A stretch of 64,000 nucleotides of DNA from the NCBI GenBank assembly GCA_910588005.1, contig CAJUQM010000005.1, positions 1 through 64,000 of the forward strand. The letters are read 5' to 3'. Source of the DNA: an uncultured Oscillibacter sp. Lineage in GTDB: Bacteria > Bacillota > Clostridia > Oscillospirales > Oscillospiraceae. Positions 31,607-40,506 of the stretch are shown one piece after another (the first letter of the stretch is position 1; the number at the start of each line of letters is the position of its first letter). The notes below the pieces were generated by a model, which worked only from the letters and a program-made list of their open reading frames with translations, was not told the DNA's origin and ran no database searches. Both the position numbers and the translations under genes were made by a program.

Positions 31607-34156
31607 ATGGCAACGTTTACTGTAAATGGCAAGACTGTGACTGTGGAGCAGAACCAAAAGCTGCTGCGCCTCCTGCGGGACACCCTGGGGCTGACCTCTG
31701 TGAAGGACGGATGCAGCGAGGGCGCCTGCGGCACCTGCACCGTCCTGATCGACGGCAAGCCCACCAAGGCCTGTATCCCCCAAACCGACAAACTGGAGGG
31801 CAAAACAATCCTCACCGTAGAGGGTCTAAGCGATTTTGAGCGGGAGGTCTATACATATGCCTTTGGCCACGCCGGGGCGGTTCAATGCGGTTTCTGCATT
31901 CCGGGGATGGTGATCTCCGCCAAGGCCCTGCTGGACAAGAACCAAAATCCCACCCGGGAAGAAGCAGCCTTTGCCATCCGCAACAACATCTGCCGCTGCA
32001 CAGGGTACGTAAAGATTATCGACGCGATCCTGCTGGCGGCGGATCTATTCCGGACCGGGTCGGTTCCCAAATCAGACGAGAACTGGTCCCTGGGCGCCCG
32101 GGTCCCTCGGATCGACGTGGCGGAGAAAGTCACCGGAACCGGTATTTACCCGGACGACATATATCTGGAGGGCATGATTTACGGCAGCGCCGTCCGCAGC
32201 GCCTATCCCCGCGCCCGGGTACTGGCGATCCATACCGAGGAGGCCGAGGCTCTGCCCGGCGTTGTCGGTGTGTTTACCGCGTCGGATATCCCCGGCAGCA
32301 ATAAGGTGGGCCACCTGAAAAAGGATTGGGACACCATGATCGCCGTGGGAGATATCACCCATTACCTGGGCGACGCCATCTGCCTGGTGGCGGCGGAGAC
32401 ACCGGAGATCCTGGCCCGGGCCAAGGCCTTGGTAAAAGTGGACTATGAGGAACTTCCCATGGTCCGCAGTCCCCGGGAGGCCATGCTGCCGGACGCGCCT
32501 CTGGTCCACCGGGAGGGGAACCTGCTGAGCCACAAGCACATCCAGCGGGGCAACCCGGCGGAGGCCATTGCCAAGAGCAAATATATGTTAACCCAGCGGT
32601 TTTACACACCCTGGACAGAGCACGCCTTCCTGGAGCCGGAGTGCGCCGTGGCCTATCCCGACGGGGACGGAATCATGGTTCTCTCCACCGACCAGGGCGC
32701 CTACGACACCCAGCATGAGATCATGGGGATGCTGGGATGGCCGGCGGAGCGGGTAAAGGTCCGCAACTGCTTGGTGGGGGGCGGCTTTGGCGGCAAGGAG
32801 GACGTAACCGTCCAGCACCACGCCGCCTTGATCGCCTGTCTCACACACCGCCCGGTGAAGGTGAAGCTGACCCGGACGGAGAGTCTCCTGATCCATCCCA
32901 AACGGCATCCCATGGAGATGGAGTTCTCTCTAGGCTGCGACGAAAACGGCATCATCCAAGGTGTGGCCGCCGAGGTGATCGCCGATACGGGAGCCTACGC
33001 CTCCCTGGGCGGACCGGTGCTGGAACGGGCCTGCACCCATGCCGCCGGACCCTATAATTACCAGAACTTCGAGATCGACGGTTGGGCTTATTACACCAAC
33101 AATCCCCCTGCCGGGGCCTTTCGCGGTTTTGGCGTAACTCAGACGTGCTTTTGTATAGAGAGCCTTCTCAACCGCATGGCGGATCTGGTGGGCATCACCC
33201 CCTGGGAGATCCGGTACCGCAACGCCATCCGCCCGGGGCAGGAACTGCCCAACGGCCAGATTGTGGATGATTCCACCGGCCTTGTGGAGACCCTGGAGGC
33301 AGTAAAGCCCTACTGTGACAATGCAAAATATGTGGGGCTGGCCTGCGCCATGAAAAACGCCGGTGTGGGCGTGGGCATTCCGGATACGGGCCGGGTGCGG
33401 CTGACGGTGGAGGACGGCAAGGTTCACATCTTCGCCGGTGCCTCCTGCATCGGGCAGGGCCTTGGCACCGTGCTGACCCAGATGGTCTGCGGACAAACGG
33501 GAATTGCACCTGAAGACGTGGTCTACGAACGCTCCAATACCTATTTTGCCCCGGACTCCGGCACCACCTCCGGCTCCCGTCAGACCCTGTTCACCGGAGA
33601 GGCCTGCCGGAGAGCCTGTCAGGATCTGAGGGCGGCGCTGGACGGCGGCAATTTGAACGCCTTGAATGGGCAGGAGTTTTACGGCGAGTATCTGGGCAGG
33701 ACGGATCCCCTGGGGGCGGACGTGCCCAATCCTGTCAGTCACATCGCCTACGGATACGCAACCCAGGTCTGTATCCTGGATGAAGACGGCAAAATTCAGC
33801 AGATGGTAGCGGCCCACGACGTGGGAAAGGCGGTAAACCCCCTGTCTGTAGAGGGACAGATCGAGGGCGGCGTTGTAATGTCCATGGGCTTTGCCCTGAC
33901 GGAGCGCTATCCCCTGACAGACTGCAAGCCCACTGCCAAATATGGCACTCTGGGGTTATTCCGGGCCAATCAGATTCCGGAGATCACCGCTATTGTGGTG
34001 GAAAAAGAGGGTTTGGACGTGGCCTGCGGCGCTATCGGCGTTGGGGAGATCACCTCGATCCCCACGGCTCCAGCCATCGCGGACGCCTATTACCGCTACG
34101 ACGGCAAGTTCCGCACCTCCCTCCCCTTGGAGGACACGCCTTACGCCAGGAAATAG
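31607..34156 (+). CDS. Fused [2Fe-2S]/molybdenum hydroxylase, seleno-molybdenum type
   Basis: An 849-residue xanthine-oxidase-family enzyme of the Desulfovibrio aldehyde oxidoreductase layout. Plant-type [2Fe-2S] cluster: Cys36, Cys41, Cys44, Cys56. Second cluster: Cys94, Cys97, Cys129, Cys131. A molybdopterin domain fills about 180-849, with VGGGFGGKED and the active-site Glu in GVGEITSIPTAPAIADA. There is no FAD domain. Size, layout and the MocA-like neighbour fit the selenium-dependent molybdenum hydroxylase 1 group, thought to carry a labile selenium ligand on Mo. The ATG at 31607 follows AAGGAG. The substrate (purine or other N-heterocycle) is inferred. Confidence 0.87.
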   Translation: MATFTVNGKTVTVEQNQKLLRLLRDTLGLTSVKDGCSEGACGTCTVLIDGKPTKACIPQTDKLEGKTILTVEGLSDFEREVYTYAFGHAGAVQCGFCIPGMVISAKALLDKNQNPTREEAAFAIRNNICRCTGYVKIIDAILLAADLFRTGSVPKSDENWSLGARVPRIDVAEKVTGTGIYPDDIYLEGMIYGSAVRSAYPRARVLAIHTEEAEALPGVVGVFTASDIPGSNKVGHLKKDWDTMIAVGDITHYLGDAICLVAAETPEILARAKALVKVDYEELPMVRSPREAMLPDAPLVHREGNLLSHKHIQRGNPAEAIAKSKYMLTQRFYTPWTEHAFLEPECAVAYPDGDGIMVLSTDQGAYDTQHEIMGMLGWPAERVKVRNCLVGGGFGGKEDVTVQHHAALIACLTHRPVKVKLTRTESLLIHPKRHPMEMEFSLGCDENGIIQGVAAEVIADTGAYASLGGPVLERACTHAAGPYNYQNFEIDGWAYYTNNPPAGAFRGFGVTQTCFCIESLLNRMADLVGITPWEIRYRNAIRPGQELPNGQIVDDSTGLVETLEAVKPYCDNAKYVGLACAMKNAGVGVGIPDTGRVRLTVEDGKVHIFAGASCIGQGLGTVLTQMVCGQTGIAPEDVVYERSNTYFAPDSGTTSGSRQTLFTGEACRRACQDLRAALDGGNLNALNGQEFYGEYLGRTDPLGADVPNPVSHIAYGYATQVCILDEDGKIQQMVAAHDVGKAVNPLSVEGQIEGGVVMSMGFALTERYPLTDCKPTAKYGTLGLFRANQIPEITAIVVEKEGLDVACGAIGVGEITSIPTAPAIADAYYRYDGKFRTSLPLEDTPYARK

Positions 34157-34234
34157 CCGAAGCCCTTTTATTACCCGAGTGTTGCGCGTCTGTCTCTCCG
34201 CCGGCGGAGCCAACAGTTAAAGAGGGACGGACAC

Positions 34235-34840
34235 TCAGGTCCGTCCCCGCTCTCCAGCCTTCTCTCTCAGATCCCTCATAGCTTCTGCGGTATCCACATC
34301 TGCCAACTCCTCCTCCGGTACCTCCAGGAGCCGCAGCTCCGCTTCGTGCCGCCGGATGACGGTGCTGCCGCCGTGGTCTTCCCGCAGCTCCAGCAGCTCT
34401 TGGTAAAACCGGGCGGGAAATATACAGGGATTCCCCCGAACTCCGCCATGGCCTAATGCCGCCAGCTTGTCCGGACTCTCCTTCCAGCAGCGGGCCAGCG
34501 CAGCCACACTCTCCCGGCGCAGCAGAGGCTGATCGCTGACCAGAAAGCACACCCCGTCACAGTCCCGCAGAGCGGTAAGCCCCAGCTCGATCGTGTGGCT
34601 GATGCCGTAATCCGGATGTTCGTTGTAGACCGCTGAAAAGCGGAACTCCCCGGCCAGACGCATGATCTCCGGGTACTGCGTTACCACCACTACGTTTTCA
34701 AAGACCTCCGGCGGCACGGTTTCCAGCGTTCTGAGGATTAAACTTCTCCCCCGCAGCTGGGCCGCCAGCTTATTCTCCCCAAAGCGCCGGGCGTTGCCCG
34801 CCGCCATAACCACACATCCTAACTTTAATGGTTTTTTCAA
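34235..34840 (-). CDS. MocA/YgfJ-like molybdenum hydroxylase maturation nucleotidyltransferase
   Basis: A 201-residue MobA-like NTP transferase: LGCVVMAAGNARRFGENKLAAQL is the nucleotide-binding loop, FLVSDQPLLR the metal-binding acidic motif, and GNPCIFPARFYQEL the substrate region. Relatives (MocA, YgfJ family) form molybdopterin cytosine dinucleotide for xanthine-oxidase-type enzymes, matching the hydroxylases on both sides. The start is TTG at 34840, with GGAGG 8 bases upstream; upstream codons lie beyond its promoter. It is transcribed opposite to the hydroxylase genes from a strong promoter at 34863-34891. Confidence 0.87.
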   Translation of the reverse strand: MKKPLKLGCVVMAAGNARRFGENKLAAQLRGRSLILRTLETVPPEVFENVVVVTQYPEIMRLAGEFRFSAVYNEHPDYGISHTIELGLTALRDCDGVCFLVSDQPLLRRESVAALARCWKESPDKLAALGHGGVRGNPCIFPARFYQELLELREDHGGSTVIRRHEAELRLLEVPEEELADVDTAEAMRDLREKAGERGRT

Positions 34841-34862
34841 GAAAACACCTCCAGTCTTTTTT

Positions 34863-34891
34863 AGTATATCCGCTTTTCCCCAATCATGCAA
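34863..34891 (-). promoter_or_regulatory. Promoter of the MocA-like gene
   Basis: On the minus strand TTGCAT (34886-34891), 17 bp, TATACT (34863-34868). It lies 19 bp from the start of the divergent xdhA and could compete with its transcription. Confidence 0.78.
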
Positions 34892-34910
34892 ACATAAAGG
34901 AGGAATCCCA

Positions 34911-37205
34911 ATGAGCAAAAGCGTTGGCAGGAGCGTTACCCGGGTGGACGCCTATGACAAGGCCACGGGCCGGGCCAAATATATGGACGACCTCTGCGGC
35001 CGGGAGGCTCTGACCGCCAAAATTTGTCACTCGACCATCGCCCATGGATTCGTAACAGCCATCGATACCTCGGCGGCCGAGACCATTCCCGGCGTTGTGA
35101 AAATTTTGACCTGCTTTGAAGTTCCAAACATCCCCTTCCCCACAGCAGGCCACCCCTGGTCGACGGACCCCCACCACCAGGACGTGGCCGACCGCCTGCT
35201 CTTAAACCGCCATGTCCGCTACTACGGCGATGAGGTGGCGGTGGTCATCGCGGAAAACGAGGTGGCTGCGTCCCAGGCCGTTCGGGCGCTGAAGATAACG
35301 TACGAAGAGCTTCCGTTTGTGCTGGATGTGCAGAAGGCCATGGAGGATGGGGCGCCCCAGATCCATGAGGAGTATTCCAACAATATCCTGGCTCATACCG
35401 ATATCCGCAAGGGTGACTATGAGGCCGCCCGGCAGGAGCCGGGGCTTGTTAAAGTGGAGGGTTGGTACGATACCCCCACGGTTCAACATTGCCATATCGA
35501 AAACCACGGGTGCTTTGCCTACGAGGAGGCGGGACGGATTGTGGTAGTCAGCTCCACCCAGATTCCCCATATTGTACGGCGGGTAGTGGGACAGGCCCTG
35601 GGAATCCCCTGGGGAAAGGTCCGCCTGATCAAACCCTATATTGGCGGAGGCTTTGGCAATAAGCAGGACGCGCTGTACGAACCTCTATGCGCCTGGTGCT
35701 CCACCCAGGTGGGGGGACGGCCGGTAAAACTGGAGTGCAGCCGGGAGGAGACCTTCGTCTCCAACCGGGTCCGCCACGCCATCCGCACCCACATCATCTC
35801 CTATGTCCGGCCTGACGGAACTCTGGTTGCCCGGAAGTTTGAGGCCTTCTCCAACCAGGGGGCCTACGCTTCCCACGGCCACGGGATCGTGGCGAAGGGC
35901 ATGGGGGCGTTTCCCCAGCTGTATCCCTGCGAAAACCTAGAGTGTGATGCCTGGACTGTGTTCACCAACAAGCCCTCATCCGGGGCCATGCGGGGCTACG
36001 GCATCCCCCAGGCGATGTTTGCCGGAGAGAGTCACATCGACGATATCTGCAGGGCCATTCACATGGCGCCTCTGGAGTTCCGCCGAAAAAATCTGATGCC
36101 CGTGGGCTACGTAGATGGTTTCTCAAAAAACGAGAACTATTTTGATACCTTCAACCAATGCATGGACAGGGGGACCTCGGCCACAGACTATCTCCGGAAA
36201 TACGAGGAGTACCAAAACCAGACCGGCCCAGTCCGGCGGGGCGTCGGGATGGCGGTATTCTGGTACAACACCGCCGTATGGCCCATCTCTCTGGAGTCCT
36301 CCTCCTGCCGCATGGTGCTCAATCAAGACGGCTCTCTCCAATTCCAGACCGGCGAGACAGAGATCGGCCAAGGCTGCGACACCGCCTATTCCCAGATGGT
36401 GGCGGACGCCGTGGGCGTTCCCCTTGAAAGCGTACATGTAGTTTCCACCCAAGATACCGATATCACCCCCTTCGGCACCGGGGCCTACGCCTCCCGGCAG
36501 ACATACATCGGCGGCTTTGCCATCATGCAGACTGCCCAGGCCCTGCGCCAGCGGATTTTGAGCATCGCCCACGAGCAAACCCGGATGCCCATTTCCAACT
36601 TGGACTTGGCAGATGGGCAGATCATCCGCAAATCCGACGGGCGGGTCCTTAAGTCTCTGGGCGATTTGGCCACGGAGTGCCTGTACTCCCTGGAGAGCAG
36701 CCAACACATCACCGCCGAGACCACCGCCCAAATCAAGTCCAACGCCTACTCCTTTGGCTGTTCCTTCGCGGAAGTCGAAGTCGATATTCCCATGTGTAAG
36801 GTAAAACTCCTGCGGCTGGTAAATGTCCACGACTGCGGCACCCTGATCAACCCCGCTCTGGCTGAGGCCCAGGTCCACGGCGGCATGTCCATGGCCATCG
36901 GTTACGGCCTCTCCGAGGAGTTAAAATTTGACGAAAAGACCGGAAAACCCCTAAACGGAAACCTGCTGGACTACAAGCTCTCCACCTTTATGGACCACCC
37001 TGCCCTGGAGGCGGAATTTGTAGAAAATCCGGAGCCAACCTCTCCTTACGGCACCAAGGCCCTGGGCGAACCGCCGGCCTGCTCCGGCGCTCCGGCGATC
37101 CGCAATGCCATTTTAAACGCCACCGGCGTTTCTATCGACTGCTGTCCCATCACGCCCCATGTCCTCTATCGCTCTTTTAAAGAGGCGGGGCTTATTGAAG
37201 AGTAA
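34911..37205 (+). CDS. xdhA: Xanthine dehydrogenase molybdenum-binding subunit
   Basis: A 764-residue large subunit of a three-subunit xanthine dehydrogenase-type hydroxylase. GRSVTRVDAYDKATGRAKYMDD opens the aldehyde-oxidase-like domain; YIGGGFGNKQD, the GAMRGYGIPQ loop and the terminal TKALGEPPACSGAPAIRNAI with the catalytic Glu are all intact. It oxidises purines or similar heterocycles using water. AAAGGAGG precedes the ATG. It is followed within 15 bp by the FAD and Fe-S subunits, so the complex is complete. No convincing promoter was seen between the MocA-like gene promoter and this start. Confidence 0.93.
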   Translation: MSKSVGRSVTRVDAYDKATGRAKYMDDLCGREALTAKICHSTIAHGFVTAIDTSAAETIPGVVKILTCFEVPNIPFPTAGHPWSTDPHHQDVADRLLLNRHVRYYGDEVAVVIAENEVAASQAVRALKITYEELPFVLDVQKAMEDGAPQIHEEYSNNILAHTDIRKGDYEAARQEPGLVKVEGWYDTPTVQHCHIENHGCFAYEEAGRIVVVSSTQIPHIVRRVVGQALGIPWGKVRLIKPYIGGGFGNKQDALYEPLCAWCSTQVGGRPVKLECSREETFVSNRVRHAIRTHIISYVRPDGTLVARKFEAFSNQGAYASHGHGIVAKGMGAFPQLYPCENLECDAWTVFTNKPSSGAMRGYGIPQAMFAGESHIDDICRAIHMAPLEFRRKNLMPVGYVDGFSKNENYFDTFNQCMDRGTSATDYLRKYEEYQNQTGPVRRGVGMAVFWYNTAVWPISLESSSCRMVLNQDGSLQFQTGETEIGQGCDTAYSQMVADAVGVPLESVHVVSTQDTDITPFGTGAYASRQTYIGGFAIMQTAQALRQRILSIAHEQTRMPISNLDLADGQIIRKSDGRVLKSLGDLATECLYSLESSQHITAETTAQIKSNAYSFGCSFAEVEVDIPMCKVKLLRLVNVHDCGTLINPALAEAQVHGGMSMAIGYGLSEELKFDEKTGKPLNGNLLDYKLSTFMDHPALEAEFVENPEPTSPYGTKALGEPPACSGAPAIRNAILNATGVSIDCCPITPHVLYRSFKEAGLIEE

Positions 37206-37220
37206 AGGAGGGCCGACCAT

Positions 37221-38102
37221 ATGTATGACATGAAAGCCCTGTATCAGGCAAAAAGCGTAGCAGACGCCGTAGCCCTCCGTCTGGCCCATCCGGACGCCCA
37301 GATCATCGCCGGCGGCTCCGACGTGCTGGTGCAGATGCGGGAAGGCAAACGGGCAGGTGCGGAGCTGATCTCCATCCAGACCTTGGATGAGATCCGCGGC
37401 GTCTCCATGGACGGCGGCGGCACTCTGCGCATCGGCTCTCTCACCAGCTTCTCCCATATCACCCGTGACCCCCTGATCCAAAAATATATCCGTGTGCTGG
37501 GCGAGGCCGTGGACCAGGTCGGCGGTCCCCAGATCCGAAACATCGGCACCATCGGCGGCAACACCTGCAACGGCGTCACCTCCGCCGATTCCGCCTCCAC
37601 CCTCCACGCCTGGGACGCCATTGTGGAATTAACCGGCCCTGGCGGCATTCGCCGCCAGCCCATCCGCGACTTCTATATCCGGGCGGGTAAGGTGGACATC
37701 CGGGAGGGAGAAATTCAAACTGCCATTTTGATCCCTGAAGAGAGCTATGCGAATACCTTCGGCCACTATATAAAATACGCCATGCGAAACGCCATGGACA
37801 TCGCCACTCTGGGCACCTCTGTCAACGTCCGCCTTTCCTCCGACAAGAAAACTGTTGAACGGGCGCGGGTGGCCTTCGGCGTGGCAGGTCCCGTTCCCCT
37901 TCGGGCGGTCCATGCGGAAAATCTGGCGGCGGGCCAGCCCGTAAGCCTGGAACTGGCAGAGAGATTTGCCCAGGCGGTAAAGGAGGATATCAATCCAAGG
38001 GACTCCTGGCGGGCGGCAAAGGACTTCCGCCTCCACATCGCCGTGGAGAGCGCCCGGCGGGCCTTTATCGAATCTGTAAAACTGGCGGGAGGTGACCTGT
38101 GA
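37221..38102 (+). CDS. xdhB: Xanthine dehydrogenase FAD-binding subunit
   Basis: A 293-residue FAD subunit of the vanillyl-alcohol-oxidase fold. FAD contacts are DAQIIAGGSDVLVQMREG (about residues 25-42), IGSLTSFSHI and QIRNIGTIGGNTCNGVTSAD, the last being the classic block. It passes electrons from the Fe-S centres to NAD or another acceptor. AAAGGAGG precedes the ATG; its TGA overlaps the first base of the next start, giving translational coupling. Confidence 0.94.
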   Translation: MYDMKALYQAKSVADAVALRLAHPDAQIIAGGSDVLVQMREGKRAGAELISIQTLDEIRGVSMDGGGTLRIGSLTSFSHITRDPLIQKYIRVLGEAVDQVGGPQIRNIGTIGGNTCNGVTSADSASTLHAWDAIVELTGPGGIRRQPIRDFYIRAGKVDIREGEIQTAILIPEESYANTFGHYIKYAMRNAMDIATLGTSVNVRLSSDKKTVERARVAFGVAGPVPLRAVHAENLAAGQPVSLELAERFAQAVKEDINPRDSWRAAKDFRLHIAVESARRAFIESVKLAGGDL

Positions 38103-38611
38103 TGGAAAAGCACCAGATCCAGTATCAGACCGTCCATTTCAAGCTAAACGGCAGAGACGTGGAGAAGACGGTGGATGTCCGGGCCAGCCTCACCGACATG
38201 CTGCGCAACGACTACCACACCCTGTCCGTGAAAAAGGGCTGCGAGGTAGGGGAATGCGGCGCCTGCAATGTGCTGATCGACGGCGAAACCTTCAACTCCT
38301 GCATCTACCTGGCTGTCTGGGCTGAGGGAAAGCACGTCCGCACTTTGGAAGGACTCGTGGGACCCAACGGCGAACTCAGTGATATCCAGCAGGCCTTTAT
38401 TGACGAAGCCGCCATCCAGTGCGGCTTCTGTACCCCCGGTTTTATCATGTCCGCCGTGGAACTTCTGGAGAGCGGGCGGGAATATACGGACGATGAAATC
38501 CGCAAGCACCTCTCCGGACATCTGTGCCGCTGTACCGGATATGAGAATATCCTCCGGGCCGTAAAAAAGACCATGTACCGGCGCTTGGGCAGGGAAATCC
38601 CAAAAAATTAA
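38102..38611 (+). CDS. xdhC: Xanthine dehydrogenase [2Fe-2S] subunit
   Basis: A 169-residue iron-sulfur subunit with two [2Fe-2S] clusters. The first uses Cys47, Cys52, Cys55 and Cys67 (GCEVGECGACNVLIDG); the second uses CGFC and CRCTGY in the C-terminal helical domain. It bridges electron flow from Mo to FAD. The ATG overlaps the stop of xdhB in a TGATG arrangement; GGGAGGTGA serves as ribosome site. A terminator follows at 38630. Confidence 0.94.
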   Translation: MEKHQIQYQTVHFKLNGRDVEKTVDVRASLTDMLRNDYHTLSVKKGCEVGECGACNVLIDGETFNSCIYLAVWAEGKHVRTLEGLVGPNGELSDIQQAFIDEAAIQCGFCTPGFIMSAVELLESGREYTDDEIRKHLSGHLCRCTGYENILRAVKKTMYRRLGREIPKN

Positions 38612-38629
38612 CAGGTTTTAACGTCCTAA

Positions 38630-38662
38630 ACGGCGGCCGCGGAATCTGCGGCCGTCTCTTTT
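38630..38662 (+). terminator. Terminator of the xdhABC operon
   Basis: CGGCCGC/GCGGCCG stem followed by TCTCTTTTTATTT. Confidence 0.75.
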
Positions 38663-38665
38663 TAT

Positions 38666-38694
38666 TTGACGCTCCCCTTCAAAAGTGGTATAAT
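38666..38694 (+). promoter_or_regulatory. Promoter of the cytidylate kinase-like gene
   Basis: TTGACG (38666-38671), 17 bp, TATAAT (38689-38694). Confidence 0.85.
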
Positions 38695-38721
38695 AGGCAC
38701 ACCAAGAGAGGAGGCGTCCCT

Positions 38722-39378
38722 ATGAACACAATCATCACCATTGGACGGCAGTTTGGCAGCGGCGGTAAAGAGATCGGAATCCGTGTGGCCAAAGAGCTTG
38801 GCATCCCATTTTATGATAAAGAGCTTTTGCGGGAGGCCGCCAAAAAGAGCGGACTGTGCGAAAGGATTGTGGAAAACTTTGATGAGCGGCCTAAGAGCCT
38901 GCTGTACTCCATCGCCATGGACTCCTATATGTTTGCCCTGCCGGGCAGCGGACTGGGAGACTCCCTGGAACAGCAAGTGTATCTGGCAACCTTTAACACG
39001 ATCCGCCACATCGCGGAGCAGGGACCCTGCGTCATGATCGGCCGCTGCGCGGACTACGCCCTGGCGGACAATCCCAACCACCTGAGTCTGTTCGTCCATG
39101 CTCCTATCGACGTGCGGGTACAGCGGGTCGCCCAGCGGCAGAACATCACACCGGAGCGGGCCAAGACGCTCATTGCAAAAACCGACAAGCGCCGGGCCTC
39201 CTATTATGAGTACTATTCCTCTCAAAAATGGGGCGCGGTGGAGAGTTACGATTTCTGCCTGGACTCCAGCTGCCTTGGATTGGGCGGCACGGTGGAACTG
39301 ATCCGCGCCATAGTGGAGCACAAAGAGCATCCGGTGGCCAGTCCCACGGAGACCGATCCCACCCAATCCCATACATAA
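38722..39378 (+). CDS. Cytidylate kinase-like protein
   Basis: A 218-residue P-loop protein of the cytidylate kinase-like family. The N-terminus ITIGRQFGSGGKEIGIRVAKEL is a modified Walker A; PFYDKELL, CVMIGRCADYAL and LFVHAPIDVRVQRVAQRQNI follow the nucleoside kinase plan, and the helix with DKRRASYYEYY is typical of this subgroup. Related proteins often sit in regulatory or transport contexts and their substrate is unproven. AGAGAGGAGG precedes the ATG. It is monocistronic. Confidence 0.85.
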   Translation: MNTIITIGRQFGSGGKEIGIRVAKELGIPFYDKELLREAAKKSGLCERIVENFDERPKSLLYSIAMDSYMFALPGSGLGDSLEQQVYLATFNTIRHIAEQGPCVMIGRCADYALADNPNHLSLFVHAPIDVRVQRVAQRQNITPERAKTLIAKTDKRRASYYEYYSSQKWGAVESYDFCLDSSCLGLGGTVELIRAIVEHKEHPVASPTETDPTQSHT

Positions 39379-39381
39379 ACT

Positions 39382-39411
39382 GACAGGGGGCCTTCCGGCC
39401 CCCTGTTTTTC
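39382..39411 (+). terminator. Terminator of the cytidylate kinase-like gene
   Basis: ACAGGGGGCC pairs with GGCCCCCTGT, four-base loop, TTTTTC tail. Confidence 0.88.
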
Positions 39412-39446
39412 TTATAAGCTCTTCGTCCCGGACAGTGAAAAACACT

Positions 39447-39869
39447 TTACCGCTTGTCCCATCCCTCCAAGTCATCTACGGAGAGAACCGCCATCACCAG
39501 CGCGACCAGGAGGATAATCACATATCCCACTAATACGGTATCCATCAAAAAATCCACCAGCAGCATGGTAAAAAAAAGCGCCGCCGTATCCAACACCACC
39601 AGCAGAACCTTTGCCCACCGCATAGAGATCCTGTGCAGCATCAACAGCGCCCGTGGAAGCGCCTTGACTAAAATCTGTACGGGAAAGCCCAGGCCCCCGC
39701 AAAAAAGAACATAAAGAATCATGCTGGAGAGAGACTCATACGCGGCTCCAAACCAGCGCATCACCATCTCGCCCGGCAGGTCAAGGGATGCCGCTACCGC
39801 CATCATCCCCGCCGCAAATACCGCGCATCCAATAAAAATCGCTATGCGCTTTTTTACCTTTTCGCCCAT
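39447..39869 (-). CDS. Four-helix membrane protein, unknown function
   Basis: A 140-residue hydrophobic protein with four predicted helices (about 11-28, 43-66, 82-102 and 106-128) and charged loops. I do not recognise a family. The ATG at 39869 is taken because the promoter at 39919-39947 rules out the longer frame, although its ribosome site (GGCGGAG, about 12 bases away) is weak. It converges with the kinase-like gene. Confidence 0.65.
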   Translation of the reverse strand: MGEKVKKRIAIFIGCAVFAAGMMAVAASLDLPGEMVMRWFGAAYESLSSMILYVLFCGGLGFPVQILVKALPRALLMLHRISMRWAKVLLVVLDTAALFFTMLLVDFLMDTVLVGYVIILLVALVMAVLSVDDLEGWDKR

Positions 39870-39918
39870 ACGCCGCCGCTCCGCCTTTCCCCCAAAAAGT
39901 CTGTACCATATGTTGGAA

Positions 39919-39947
39919 AGTATAGCATGGCGGAGATTTTCTGTCAA
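39919..39947 (-). promoter_or_regulatory. Promoter of the four-helix membrane protein gene
   Basis: On the minus strand TTGACA (39942-39947), 17 bp, TATACT (39919-39924). Confidence 0.8.
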
Positions 39948-39970
39948 CCTTGGGCAAACTCAGAAGAAAA

Positions 39971-39995
39971 CAGGGGGCGAAAATCCGCCCCCTGC
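39971..39995 (-). terminator. Terminator downstream of the small ORF at 39999
   Basis: CAGGGGGCG and CGCCCCCTG form a strong stem. On the minus strand the tail is TTTTCTTCT. Confidence 0.7.
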
Positions 39996-39998
39996 TTT

Positions 39999-40181
39999 CT
40001 ATAGGATGTGCTCTTCACAGAAGTTATCCAATACCCGAAAGCCCATGTCCTCCGGCGCGGCCACCTGAAATTTCGCAATGGTCACGGGATCAAAGATGGG
40101 ACACATACGCTTTTCCGGCTCCAGCCGCAAAAATGGCTTGCCATCCGACAGATTATTGACCGCCTCTTTGTGGTCCGGCAT
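39999..40181 (-). CDS. Small hypothetical protein or gene remnant
   Basis: A 60-residue frame starting MPDHKEAVNNLSDGKPFLRL and containing KRMCPIFDPVTIAKF. GGGGTGAT precedes the ATG. The frame stays open to about 40289 with CPYYC just upstream, so this may be the 3' end of a decayed longer gene. A strong terminator follows at once. There is no recognisable family. Confidence 0.4.
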   Translation of the reverse strand: MPDHKEAVNNLSDGKPFLRLEPEKRMCPIFDPVTIAKFQVAAPEDMGFRVLDNFCEEHIL

Positions 40182-40506
40182 AAAATCACCCCGGCAGTAG
40201 TATGGACAGAGCCGCCGGAAATATGATTTCACACCGAAACGCAAAATATTGTCTTGCAGACCAAAAAGACGCACATAGGAGGTCTGCAGTCAAAGGGGCG
40301 TTGTTATCAATTAAAGTTGGAAACGGCTAAACACCCTCACCCAAGCCTGCACAGCAACGCCTCTCAATATGCGATTATAACAAATATGGAAACAGCTTTA
40401 CAGCAGATGCGCCAAATATTGATGAAACCTGCGATAAGCGGCATTACAGACACGGTCTGCCTTCCCTTGCAAATGATCTCGTGGCCCCCTTTTCTCTGTA
40501 GATGGT

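Noticed and set aside
34224..34247. Hairpin GGGACGGA/TCCGTCCC between the fused hydroxylase and the MocA-like gene
   Set aside because: No T tract on the plus strand and it overlaps the end of the MocA-like coding region, so it was not called as a terminator.
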